From assembly GCA_965208395.1 (NCBI GenBank), contig CBDBON010000003.1:806001-870000 (forward strand): a stretch of DNA of 64,000 bases, given 5' to 3'. Shown here piece by piece: positions 24,650-32,982 of this stretch; the first letter of the stretch is position 1, and each line of letters opens with the position of its first letter. Both the position numbers and the translations under genes were made by a program. Origin of the DNA: CBDBON01 sp965208395 (GTDB taxonomy: Bacteria > Chloroflexota > Dehalococcoidia > Lucifugimonadales > CBDBON01). The notes beneath the pieces were generated by a model, which was given only the letters and a program-made list of their open reading frames with translations, was not told the DNA's origin and did no database searches.

Positions 24650-24734
24650 TATATATTATGTGTGGCAAAGTGTGTCAAAAGTGTAGCATTTTGGATCGGT
24701 GGAGGAGCCTCTATATATTATGTGCGTCAAAGTG
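24650..24734. repeat. Pair of AT-rich direct repeats
   Basis: TATATATTATGTG(T/C)G(G/T)CAAAGTG at 24650-24672 and again at 24712-24734, each followed by a GTCAAAA/GGACATTTTGG-like tail. The pair has 21 of 23 bases identical by eye. Candidate operator, or the remains of a small mobile element. Confidence 0.65.
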
Positions 24735-24788
24735 GGACATTTTGGGACATTTCGTAGCTGGCGTGGGTCCACGAACCGCCCCTACGAC

Positions 24789-24818
24789 TTGACAGCGATG
24801 CTCGATTAACGATATTAT
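24789..24818 (+). promoter_or_regulatory. Promoter of the coiled-coil peptidase gene
   Basis: TTGACA (24789-24794), 18-base spacer, TATTAT (24813-24818). ATTATACGCAC overlaps the -10 and is the same 11-mer found at 4647. It would give a leader of about 210 bases before the ATG at 25040. Confidence 0.6.
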
Positions 24819-25039
24819 ACGCACAGTTGTGCTGGTAGTCAAGACGGAACGGCAAAGGCGCGGAGAGGAGGCCCCCCTGTTGTAACGTGTGGGGATTGGT
24901 ACTGGGGGCTCTCTGGAAACTTGGGACGGGACTTCTCCCCAGGTAGAGCCGAAGCGGCCGTGATGAGGGTAGCACTAAATGCAGCGACACACGATACGGT
25001 AGTCTTCGAGATCGGGTCAGGCTACATTCCAAGGAGTCG

Positions 25040-26521
25040 ATGAGTCAGGAGAACGGCGTGAGGATAAAGATAGCGGGAGCCAGCTTAGCAACTCTCATCC
25101 TGGTGGCGGGCGTGTCATGGTACGTGTTCTCCACCAACAGCAGGATTGAGAACCTGCAGTCCAGACAGACTCAACTGCGAGGAGAGCTGACAGATACCCA
25201 GACGGAGCTAGCGGCAACGAGCGACGAGCTGTCGTCCACGAAGATCGACCTATCCTCGACGAAGCAAGAGCTAGCCTCCACCCAGACAGACCTGGCCTCC
25301 ACGAAGAAGAATCTGACTTCGACGCGAGAGAGCCTAGCAGCGACTCAGGGAGACTTGCTCTCCACGCAAGTTGACCTGACGACCACCAAGACGAACTTGG
25401 CGTCGACTCAGACGGAGCTTTCGACGACAAAGGAGGAACTAACTACAACGGCGACCTCTCTGTCAGAGACTCAGAGGGACCTAACCTTCACGCAACAGAA
25501 CCTGGCTGCCACCCGGAGCTCCCTGGAGGCTACGCAGGGTGACCTCTCATCTACCAAGGAGGATCTAGCTTCGACGAAGGGGGACCTGGCAACGACCAGG
25601 AGGAACCTGACCTCTACTCAAGGCGACCTAGCCTCTACGAGCACGGCTCTGTCGGATACGCAGGAAGAGTTGAACTCGACAAAGGCGAGCTTGGAATCCA
25701 CCAGGACGCTACTCTCATCGACCAGTAGAGGGTTGTCCTCGTTACGTACTGACCTGTCTCAGACAGACAGCAGGCTGACTACCGTTAGGTCTGACCTCGA
25801 CGAGATAATGGACACCTACGGCAACATCGACACGCTGAATGAGGAGGTGGCCTCCCTGGAGACTGAGATAGCGAAGCTAGAGGCGGAAAGAGAGCCTCTG
25901 ATTCTCGAAAGCTCCAGAAGCTGGTTCCGATGCTCAGGTTCGATGGAGCCTAAGTTGACCTGCCTCGACGAAGCCACTTACCTAAACAACTTCCACGCTG
26001 AGGACATAGTGGTAGGGGCTACCATCTCCTTCTCAGCTACAGAAGAGTGCGGTCTCTCGGGGGAGAGAATCTCGCACCGAGTGATGAAGATAATGGAAAT
26101 CGACGGAGTCCTACACTTCTGGCCTAGGGGAGATAACAACCGCAGAGCAGACGGTTGCTGGATTCCTGAGGGCAATGTCAATGGCTACATGATAGAGATA
26201 CACAAAGACGTTTTCGCTGATACAGCGAACGCCGATCTCAGAGAGGCATTTAATGGAGTCAAAGGAGAGTATGACAAGGCCATAGACGTCTACAGAAACT
26301 ACTGCAGGAGGCACACGGTCTCCTCTGGTCAATGTGTTCTCGCAGAGCCTCACTACTCCAGAGCGGGGGTCCTGCAGAGAGAGGCAGGCGACCTCTGGGA
26401 GAGGCTGGAGTGTTGGAGAGGGATCATGGACGAGTGGAGCTACCCTGACGAGCTGGGAAACATGCTGAATGAGGGACTCCTGTTGAGAGGGAAGTCTGAT
26501 TGTGATGGCGTGGGAGCGTGA
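25040..26521 (+). CDS. Membrane-anchored coiled-coil protein with a signal-peptidase-I-like domain
   Basis: 493 residues with an unusual layout. One membrane helix (about 10-30) is followed by 29 uninterrupted heptads L-x-x-T-x-x-x (residues 50-252), predicted as a long rod. The C-terminal domain carries the S26 signal peptidase boxes: CSGSMEP (S301), ISHRVMKI (H346 where Lys is bacterial and His is SipW/Sec11-like), WPRGDNNRRADG (364-372) and NVNGYMIEI. About 100 Cys-containing residues follow. Signal peptidases normally act at the membrane surface; here the catalytic domain would be held roughly 30 nm away if the rod is a helix. Codons such as AGA, CTA and ATA are commoner than in neighbours, suggesting transfer. 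ATG 25040 has AAGGAG only 3 bases away; GTG 25058 (AGGAG at 6) is a good alternative. Confidence 0.8.
   Translation: MSQENGVRIKIAGASLATLILVAGVSWYVFSTNSRIENLQSRQTQLRGELTDTQTELAATSDELSSTKIDLSSTKQELASTQTDLASTKKNLTSTRESLAATQGDLLSTQVDLTTTKTNLASTQTELSTTKEELTTTATSLSETQRDLTFTQQNLAATRSSLEATQGDLSSTKEDLASTKGDLATTRRNLTSTQGDLASTSTALSDTQEELNSTKASLESTRTLLSSTSRGLSSLRTDLSQTDSRLTTVRSDLDEIMDTYGNIDTLNEEVASLETEIAKLEAEREPLILESSRSWFRCSGSMEPKLTCLDEATYLNNFHAEDIVVGATISFSATEECGLSGERISHRVMKIMEIDGVLHFWPRGDNNRRADGCWIPEGNVNGYMIEIHKDVFADTANADLREAFNGVKGEYDKAIDVYRNYCRRHTVSSGQCVLAEPHYSRAGVLQREAGDLWERLECWRGIMDEWSYPDELGNMLNEGLLLRGKSDCDGVGA
25187..25795 (+). repeat. 29 tandem 21-base units coding leucine heptads
   Basis: Each 21-base unit encodes Leu at position 1 and usually Thr at position 4, with variants such as LASTQTD, LSSTKED and LTSTQGD. 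Units differ at the DNA level, so this is an old protein repeat, not CRISPR and not a recent slippage tract. Confidence 0.85.
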
Positions 26522-26552
26522 GAGAGTTTCGATACACTGGTTTTCAGGACAG

Positions 26553-26580
26553 GCTCATCTCCCCCGCGGACGGGGGAGGG
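26553..26580 (-). repeat. Degenerate family A repeat
   Basis: CTCATCTCCCCCGCGGACGG followed by GGGAGG: the hairpin arms of family A, but lacking the CAATCTT piece of the full copies. It lies between the coiled-coil gene and the methyltransferase gene. Confidence 0.6.
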
Positions 26581-26635
26581 ACTTGAGAACGCTGGCGCAC
26601 TTATGCCGTAGGGCGGGTTGGGTTACAGTATAGGC

Positions 26636-29600
26636 ATGGCCGCGACCGGAGCGAAGCTCACCGCAATCGTAGAGAGCTACCTGACCGACCTGCGCAACAT
26701 CCGCGCATCAGGCGGCGCGACCGGGGAGCTCTCCTACCACACACCCCTCAACAATCTCCTCACCGCCATCGGCGCGACCCTCAAGCCCAGGGTCCGCTGC
26801 GTCGGCGAGCTCGCAGACCTGGGCGCCGGCCACCCCGATCTCGGACTCTACTCCGCAAAACAGATGCAGAAGGGAAAGCGGCGCGAGGGCCAGCTTCCCG
26901 AGTGCGGCGTTGTCGAGATAAAGTCCGCCGACGACGACGCCTGGCTCATCGCCAATAGCGACCAGGTGAGCAAGTACTGGAACAGGTACCGGCTCGTGCT
27001 GGTCACCAACACCCGCGACTTCGTGCTGCTCGGCGAGGACGCCGCCAGCAGTCCGGCGAAGCTCGAGACCTTCAGCCTCGCCCCGACGCAGGACGAGTTC
27101 GAGTCCCGGCTCGAAAGACCCAGCGCCTTCGCCCGCGACGTCGGCCCCCGCCTCGGCGAGTACCTCTGCCGCGCCCTCTCTCACCACGCGACCCTCGTCG
27201 AGCCCAGGGACGTGGCCTGGCTCCTCGCCTCCTACGCCCGCGACGGGCTGTCACGGGTCGAGGCGGCAGGTGATGCGTCGTCTCTCCGGGCGGTGCGTTC
27301 GGCGCTGGAGGAGGCGCTGGGCGTCCGGTTCGAGGGCGAGCGCGGCGCGGCCTTTTTCCGTTCCACCCTCGTACAGACACTCTTCTACGGCGTCTTCTCC
27401 GCCTGGGTGCTATGGTCGCGGCAGACGCCGGCGCCACTCGGCCCATTCAACTGGCGCGAAGCCGTCTGGCACCTCCGAACCCCCGTCCTGCAGACGCTTT
27501 TCCAACAGTTCTCCAGCCCCAGCCAACTGCAACCATCTGGCCTCGTCGAGGTGCTGGACTGGACGGCGGCTGCACTGGACCGTGTCGACCGTGACGCCTT
27601 CTTCGACCGCTTCGACGAAGGAGAGGCGGTGCCGTACTTCTACGAGCCGTTCCTGGAGGCGTTCGACCCCGCACTCCGCAAGCAGCTCGGAGTCTGGTAC
27701 ACGCCGGTCGAGGTGGTGCGGTACATGGTCGCCCGCGTGGACCGGGCGCTGAAGGACGACCTGGGCATCGCCGACGGCCTGGCCGCCGACCACGTCTACG
27801 TCCTCGATCCGTGCTGCGGCACCGGGGCGTACCTCGCGGAGGTGCTGCGCCGCATCTCGTCCAATCTCCAGGGCCGCGGCTTCGGCGCCCTCACCGGGGC
27901 GCGAGTGAAGCAGGCTGCCACGGAGCGGGTCTTCGGGTTCGAGATCATGCCCGCCCCGTTCGTCGTCGCACATCTGCAGGTCGGGCTCACCATGCAGACC
28001 CTCGACGCGCCGCTATCCGAGGACGGGAGCGAGCGCGCCGGCATCTTCCTCACCAACGCCCTCACCGGCTGGGAGCCAACCGTCCAAAAGCCGCTGCCCT
28101 TCCCCGAGCTGGATGAGGAACGGGAACGCGCCGAGCAAGTGAAGCGAGAGAAGCCGGTGCTGGTGATCCTCGGCAATCCGCCCTACAACGGTTTCGCCGG
28201 CATGGCCGTGGACGAGGAGCGGGAGCTTTCGACCGCCTACCGCAAGACCAGTGGTGTGCGGAAACCGGAGGGCCAGGGTCTCAACGATCTGTACGTCCGC
28301 TTCTTCCGCATGGCCGAGCGGCGAATCGCGGAGAAGACGGGTAAGGGCGTCGTCTGCTTCATTTCCAACTACTCGTGGCTGGACGGCCTCTCCTTCACCG
28401 GGATGAGGGAACGATACCTCGAGGCGTTCGACGAGATCCGGATCGACTGTCTCAACGGCGACAAGTACAGCACCGGCAAGACGACGCCGGATGGCGACCC
28501 CGACCCAAGCATCTTCTCGACACCGGAGGACCCGGTTGGGATCCAGGTGGGCACCGCCATCACCACGCTGGTGCGCAAGTCTGACCACAAGCCGGCGAAG
28601 ACGGTCGGCTTCCGACACCTCTGGGGACAAACGAAGCGGGAGGAGCTAACCGCAACCGCGCAAGCGGAGCCGGACACGCTCTACGACAGCTTCGAGCCGA
28701 AGCTGCATCTCGGTCTGCCCTTTACACAAATGACAGTCAGCGACGGCTGGTCCGACTGGCCGTCGCTGACCGACCTGCTCCCAGTCTCGTTTCCAGGAGT
28801 CAAGACAAGCCGGGACTCTCTCTTAGTCGACGTCGATCTCGACCGACTGAAAGCGCGACTCTCCGACTATTTCAACTCCGACGAGACTGAGAGAATCGGG
28901 CCGAAAGAAGCTGGTTTCATTCGATACGCCTACCGGCCATTCGACACGCGGTGGCTATATTGGGAAGCGGATAGTAAGTTGCTTGACCGTCCGCGCCCCG
29001 AATACAAGTCTCATGAATTCAGCGGCAATCTGTGGTTGGTCTTGCAAAATAAGGCACGCCCCGACCTGTCGCCTCCACTGGTAATCTCAGACATCGGTGA
29101 TCTAAATCAAATGAACAGCGGTGTTTACTGCGTTCCAAGTTGGCTTCGTGCCGATGAACTCTGGACTGGCGATATTCGGCGCCGTCCCAACCTGTCCGAA
29201 GACACCGAGACTTATCTCGACCGCATGGAAGCGGATGTAGAAGACCTGTTCCACCACGTCCTGGCCGTGCTGCACGACCCCTACTACCATGAGGCCAACG
29301 CCGATGCACTCCGGGCAGAAGGACCGCGCATCCCACTTCCGGGTTGGCCCGACGGAGACGAGGAGGGAGCAGCGAACGAGCTTGACGCGTCAGCAGCGCG
29401 GGGCCGGGAGTTGGCCGCCCTGCTGGACTCCGACACGCCGGTTTCCGGCGTCACGGCGGGCGCGCTGCGTCCTGAGATTGCCGAGGTCGCGGTGCCGTCC
29501 ACCACCGACAGCGGCAACATGACCGGGGATGATTTCGCGCTCACGGCTGGCTGGGGACACTACGGGCAGGGCGAGGCCGTCATGCCCGGCCAGGGCCGCG

Positions 29601-29887
29601 TCGTCGAGCGATCCTACACCGCATCCGAGCGGGCCGCGTTGGGCGAAGCCGTGCGTACTCTCGGCGAGACGACGTTCGATGTGTACCTGAACGACCGCGC
29701 CTACTGGCGGAACGTCCCCGCCGCCGTCTGGCAGTACAAGCTCGGCGGCTACCAGGTGCTAAAGAAGTGGCTGTCCTACCGCGAGCAGAAGGTGCTGGGC
29801 AGGGCGATGATGGCGGAAGAGGTCCAGCACTTCACGGACACGGCGCGGCGGATAGGGGCGATACTGCAGCTGGTGACCAACAAGTGA
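26636..29887 (+). CDS. Type ISP-like restriction-modification protein (nuclease-N6-adenine methyltransferase)
   Basis: 1083 residues combining a nuclease-like N-terminus with a gamma-class adenine methyltransferase. A PD-(D/E)xK pattern is visible as HPDLG (P67-D68) and VVEIKSA (E94, K96). The SAM site is LDPCCGTGAYL (from D391) and the catalytic motif IV is GNPPYNGF (NPPY 514-517). A C-terminal specificity region contains YRPFDTRWLYW (766-776), typical of type ISP enzymes such as LlaGI. No helicase motifs lie between nuclease and methylase, so it is closer to helicase-less type IIG/ISP relatives. The ATG at 26636 is preferred; TTG 26618 is possible, and neither has a clear ribosome site. Its stop overlaps the next start (GTGA). 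Confidence 0.85.
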   Translation: MAATGAKLTAIVESYLTDLRNIRASGGATGELSYHTPLNNLLTAIGATLKPRVRCVGELADLGAGHPDLGLYSAKQMQKGKRREGQLPECGVVEIKSADDDAWLIANSDQVSKYWNRYRLVLVTNTRDFVLLGEDAASSPAKLETFSLAPTQDEFESRLERPSAFARDVGPRLGEYLCRALSHHATLVEPRDVAWLLASYARDGLSRVEAAGDASSLRAVRSALEEALGVRFEGERGAAFFRSTLVQTLFYGVFSAWVLWSRQTPAPLGPFNWREAVWHLRTPVLQTLFQQFSSPSQLQPSGLVEVLDWTAAALDRVDRDAFFDRFDEGEAVPYFYEPFLEAFDPALRKQLGVWYTPVEVVRYMVARVDRALKDDLGIADGLAADHVYVLDPCCGTGAYLAEVLRRISSNLQGRGFGALTGARVKQAATERVFGFEIMPAPFVVAHLQVGLTMQTLDAPLSEDGSERAGIFLTNALTGWEPTVQKPLPFPELDEERERAEQVKREKPVLVILGNPPYNGFAGMAVDEERELSTAYRKTSGVRKPEGQGLNDLYVRFFRMAERRIAEKTGKGVVCFISNYSWLDGLSFTGMRERYLEAFDEIRIDCLNGDKYSTGKTTPDGDPDPSIFSTPEDPVGIQVGTAITTLVRKSDHKPAKTVGFRHLWGQTKREELTATAQAEPDTLYDSFEPKLHLGLPFTQMTVSDGWSDWPSLTDLLPVSFPGVKTSRDSLLVDVDLDRLKARLSDYFNSDETERIGPKEAGFIRYAYRPFDTRWLYWEADSKLLDRPRPEYKSHEFSGNLWLVLQNKARPDLSPPLVISDIGDLNQMNSGVYCVPSWLRADELWTGDIRRRPNLSEDTETYLDRMEADVEDLFHHVLAVLHDPYYHEANADALRAEGPRIPLPGWPDGDEEGAANELDASAARGRELAALLDSDTPVSGVTAGALRPEIAEVAVPSTTDSGNMTGDDFALTAGWGHYGQGEAVMPGQGRVVERSYTASERAALGEAVRTLGETTFDVYLNDRAYWRNVPAAVWQYKLGGYQVLKKWLSYREQKVLGRAMMAEEVQHFTDTARRIGAILQLVTNK

Positions 29888-30843
29888 AGCTCCCCAAGCC
29901 CATAGACAGTCTCTTTCACGTCTTCAGGCAAGGCTGGGTATGGATACCGACATTTGCGGTCTTGCTAGTGGTCTCTGCCGTCGTGATCTCTTTCGTATCC
30001 TGGGACTGGCCAGAGAAGTTCTGGGGTTGGCTCACCAATGACGAGTCCGGTAGTACAACGATACGCAACCTAGGCTTGGTTCTCGCGGGCTTAATCGCCC
30101 TGCCGCTGGCGATATGGCGAAGCATCGTTGCAGATAGGCAAGCATCGGCTGCTCAGCGTCAGGCCACAACAGCGCAGAAACAAGCTGACACGGCGCAGCA
30201 GAGCCTGCTAAACGAACGCTACCAGAGAGGCGCCGAGATGCTTGGCAATGAAGTGCTGTCGGTCCGAATAGGCGGCATCTACGCGCTCAAACACCTCGCC
30301 TCTGAAGACCCAGAACAGTACCACATCCAGATCATGGAGCTGCTCTGCACATTCGTACGGCATCCGACCAGAGACGATGATTTCCTAGAGCAAGCGGAGG
30401 ACGCGGAGAAGTTCCTACTGCGAGAGGATGTGCAGGCAGCTATGAGAGTTATCGGTAGGCGGGGCGATAGACACCGTAGCCTCGCGGGTAAGGAGGGCTA
30501 CCACATTGATCTGCACGGTGCAGACCTAAGGGGTGGAAGTCTACGCGGATTGAATCTCTCCTCACCAAACGTGGACATGGTTAAGTCTATGTCCTTCCAC
30601 CAAGCCTCTTCCAACCCAGCTTTGCGAACAGATTTGAGTGGTGCGAGACTGCACGGGGCAGATTTATTTCTCACGGATATATCAGGGATCGATTTCTCTC
30701 GCGATGGAAAATCGCCTGCTACTGGTTTGACGGCTTCCCAGATCATAGGAGCTCATTGGGACGACGTGAATCCCCCTACAGTGAAGGGCTTAGTTGACAT
30801 TGTGACCGGCAAGCCGCTTCGTTTATCCCCTGAGGATGAGTAG
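29884..30843 (+). CDS. Two-helix membrane protein with pentapeptide repeats
   Basis: 319 residues from a GTG that overlaps the methyltransferase stop. Membrane helices lie at about 17-39 and 60-78, followed by a Gln/Ala-rich coiled-coil (85-110) and the segment YQRGAEMLGNEVLSVRIGGI at 113-132, which recurs in membrane pentapeptide proteins. Pentapeptide repeats A(D/N)LxG-type lie at about 207-232 and 249-270 (LHGADLRGGSLRGLNL, LSGARLHGADL). Function is not established for the family. Translational coupling makes it a candidate partner of the restriction-modification enzyme, perhaps anchoring or sensing; that is inference. It converges directly on the next gene, with no gap. Confidence 0.8.
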   Translation: MKLPKPIDSLFHVFRQGWVWIPTFAVLLVVSAVVISFVSWDWPEKFWGWLTNDESGSTTIRNLGLVLAGLIALPLAIWRSIVADRQASAAQRQATTAQKQADTAQQSLLNERYQRGAEMLGNEVLSVRIGGIYALKHLASEDPEQYHIQIMELLCTFVRHPTRDDDFLEQAEDAEKFLLREDVQAAMRVIGRRGDRHRSLAGKEGYHIDLHGADLRGGSLRGLNLSSPNVDMVKSMSFHQASSNPALRTDLSGARLHGADLFLTDISGIDFSRDGKSPATGLTASQIIGAHWDDVNPPTVKGLVDIVTGKPLRLSPEDE

Positions 30844-32031
30844 CTAGGCGACGATGAGTGGGATCATCATCTCGTCGGGGGTCAGGCCGGAGTGGTGTCC
30901 GACCATCGGGTCCGCGTACGGACGATACTGGACGACGTCGACTCCGCGCGAGACGGCGATGAGGCCGCCTATGCGACGGCGCGTCTCGGCCGACATCGGA
31001 CCCGGGCCGAGCAGCTCCAGCTCCTCGGCCTCGTCCGCGTCGATGAGGAAGAACCGGTCCCCGAACCGCTCCCGGAACAGCTCGCGCACTCTCTCCTCCA
31101 TACCGTCACGGGGATGCATGTACAGCACCCGGGAGTCTCCGGACGGTGAGGTCCGCATCGCCCGCACCAGGGGATCTTCGTCGGCAATCGGGTGCACCGC
31201 GTCCGGGCGGGTGTCCAGGAGGCCGTGGTCCGCCGTGACGACGATCCTGGCGGCGTCTCCCAGAGCCCGGCCCAGGCCACCGAGCGCCGCGTCCAGCAGG
31301 CCAAGGGCCTGTCTCACGGTGTCGTGGGATGCTCCGTACTGGTGCGCCGCCGCGTCGACGTGGGGAAAGTAGAGGTAGGTGGACGTCCGGCCCGCGCTGC
31401 GGCGAACGCGGGAGACGGCCGTCTCCACCACCTGCTCAGGGCGTGCGTAGCCTCCTGCGCCGTCCCTGCCGAAGGTGTACGTGGAGTAGACGCTCCCGGC
31501 GATCTGCTCGGGCACAAGGGCGAGAACGTCGCGGCCCTGCCCCGCGGCCATCGCCGGCGCCGGAAAGACGCGCTCCGGCGGGACGCCCAGCTGCTCCAGC
31601 GGGATGCCGTCCGAGCGCCTCGTGAAGTGCAGGACGGTGGCGGGGCCGTCGATCTCCGGCAGATGGGTCCACCACCCGGTCACGGAGTGCCGCGCCGGCC
31701 ACTCCCCCGTGGCCAGCGTCGTCAGCGCCGTCGCCGTCGTGGACGGGAAGACGGTCGTGATCTCGGCGGCGACGTGCCTCCTCAGGAAGGAGTCGGCCGG
31801 CAGCCGCTCCAGCGTCGACAGTCCGAGACCGTCCGCCAGGACGAAGATGAGGTGGTCCGGCTCGCCGATCAGATCCACGACTCTCGACGAGTGCGTGCTG
31901 GGCCGGACCTCCGCGCCGTTGAGATGACCTACTGCGCGGGCCACGTCGACCAGACTTGCCAAGCTGCCTCCGGGCCGGACGAGGCTTCCCGAATCGAACG
32001 CCTGCCTCAACTGGGCAAGGTCGCTGGTCAT
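30844..32031 (-). CDS. Alkaline phosphatase superfamily (nucleotide pyrophosphatase/phosphodiesterase-like) protein
   Basis: 395 residues without a signal peptide. Two-metal active-site elements: LADGLGLS (Asp), TTVFPSTTATALTTLATGEW (Thr nucleophile region), FPHVDAAAHQYG (Asp and His), VTADHGLLD (Asp-His) and GHHSGL near the C-terminus. Substrate could be a phosphodiester or nucleotide. The start chosen is ATG 32031; a longer frame to 32244 lies inside the upstream gene. It is the last gene of a minus-strand run that begins near 35047. Confidence 0.86.
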   Translation of the reverse strand: MTSDLAQLRQAFDSGSLVRPGGSLASLVDVARAVGHLNGAEVRPSTHSSRVVDLIGEPDHLIFVLADGLGLSTLERLPADSFLRRHVAAEITTVFPSTTATALTTLATGEWPARHSVTGWWTHLPEIDGPATVLHFTRRSDGIPLEQLGVPPERVFPAPAMAAGQGRDVLALVPEQIAGSVYSTYTFGRDGAGGYARPEQVVETAVSRVRRSAGRTSTYLYFPHVDAAAHQYGASHDTVRQALGLLDAALGGLGRALGDAARIVVTADHGLLDTRPDAVHPIADEDPLVRAMRTSPSGDSRVLYMHPRDGMEERVRELFRERFGDRFFLIDADEAEELELLGPGPMSAETRRRIGGLIAVSRGVDVVQYRPYADPMVGHHSGLTPDEMMIPLIVA

Positions 32032-32057
32032 GGTCGGCGAGAACCCCTCAGAGGACG

Positions 32058-32951
32058 CTAGCTGAGCCCGGACAGGAAGGAAAGAAGCGCAGCAGTCGTC
32101 TCCTCCGGGGCCTCCTCGGGCAGGAAGTGGCCGCAGTCGATTCCCCTGCCGCGCACGTCGTACGCGCGCTCCCGCCAGGTCGTGAGCATGTCGAGCGCCT
32201 TCCCGGTCTGCCAGCCCGGCCGCTTCGACATGTCGGTCCCCCACAGCACGAGCATCGGGCAGTCCATCCTGCGTCCGCGGTCCGCATCGTCGTGCACCAG
32301 GTCGAGCTCGATCGCGCGGTAGTCGGCGCAGGAGGCGCGCACCGTGTCCGGGTCACTGAAGCAGCGCAGGTACTCCTCATACGCCTCGTCAGTGATCGCG
32401 CCGTCGACCGCAGTCCACCGCTCCAACAGGAAGTCGAGGTAGAACCTGGCGTTGCTCCCGATTAGCGTCTCGGGAAGGGGCGGCGGCTGCCGCATCAGGT
32501 GCCAGTGGAACCACGCGAAGGCGAGGTCGCTGTCCATGCTCTCGAACGCGGCCTGGGACGGCACCACGTCGAGGGAGGTGAAGCTGAGGAGACGCTCGGG
32601 GTGGTCTAGCGCCATCCGGTGTCCGACCCGCGCGCCGCGATCGTGGCCGACCACGTGGAAGCGTTCGAGTCCGAGGGCGCTCATCACCTCGACCTGGTCG
32701 TTGGCCGTCGTCCGCTTGCAGTAGACGTCGTGGTCGCCATTCGACGGCGGCTTGCCGCTGTCGCCGTAGCCGCGGAGGTCGGGCGCCACGACCGTGAACC
32801 GCTCGGCGAGCGCCGGCGCCACCTTGTGCCACATGACGTGCATCTGCGGGTAGCCGTGCAAGAGCAGCACGGCGGGGCCGCTCCCCCCGTGCACGAGGTT
32901 AATCTCCACGCCGGAGGTCTGGATACGGGTACGGTCGAATCCCTGGAACAC
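32058..32951 (-). CDS. Fluoroacetate/haloacetate dehalogenase-like alpha/beta hydrolase
   Basis: 297-residue alpha/beta hydrolase. Compared from memory with the characterised fluoroacetate dehalogenase of Rhodopseudomonas, all key positions are present: nucleophile D104 with carboxylate-binding R105 and R108 in GHDRGARVGHRMALDHP, halide-pocket H149-W150 in FHWHLMRQPPPLPE, Y210 in CADYRAIELDL, and general base H274 in DCGHFLP. DLRGYGDSGKP supplies the oxyanion region. It likely hydrolyses haloacetates or a related small alpha-substituted acid; fluorine specificity is not proven. It lies 26 bases before the phosphatase-superfamily gene. Confidence 0.85.
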   Translation of the reverse strand: MFQGFDRTRIQTSGVEINLVHGGSGPAVLLLHGYPQMHVMWHKVAPALAERFTVVAPDLRGYGDSGKPPSNGDHDVYCKRTTANDQVEVMSALGLERFHVVGHDRGARVGHRMALDHPERLLSFTSLDVVPSQAAFESMDSDLAFAWFHWHLMRQPPPLPETLIGSNARFYLDFLLERWTAVDGAITDEAYEEYLRCFSDPDTVRASCADYRAIELDLVHDDADRGRRMDCPMLVLWGTDMSKRPGWQTGKALDMLTTWRERAYDVRGRGIDCGHFLPEEAPEETTAALLSFLSGLS

Positions 32952-32982
32952 GCGCGCCTCCGTCCTCCTGGACCTCCGCAGT

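Larger units (their letters stand above)
24526..25039. other. AT-rich regulatory tract between divergent operons
   Basis: No gene is supported over 514 bases. Contents in order: a partial family A fragment (about 24616-24634), two 23-base direct repeats 62 bases apart (24650 and 24712), a CCACGAACCGCCCCTACGA element (24769-24787), a consensus-like promoter (24789-24818), and a 26-codon ORF (24963-25043) whose stop overlaps the next start. Base composition falls sharply to AT-rich around the direct repeats. Confidence 0.65.

Noticed and set aside
25187..25795. Tandem 21-base units considered as CRISPR or minisatellite
   Set aside because: They are an in-frame heptad protein repeat with diverged codons.
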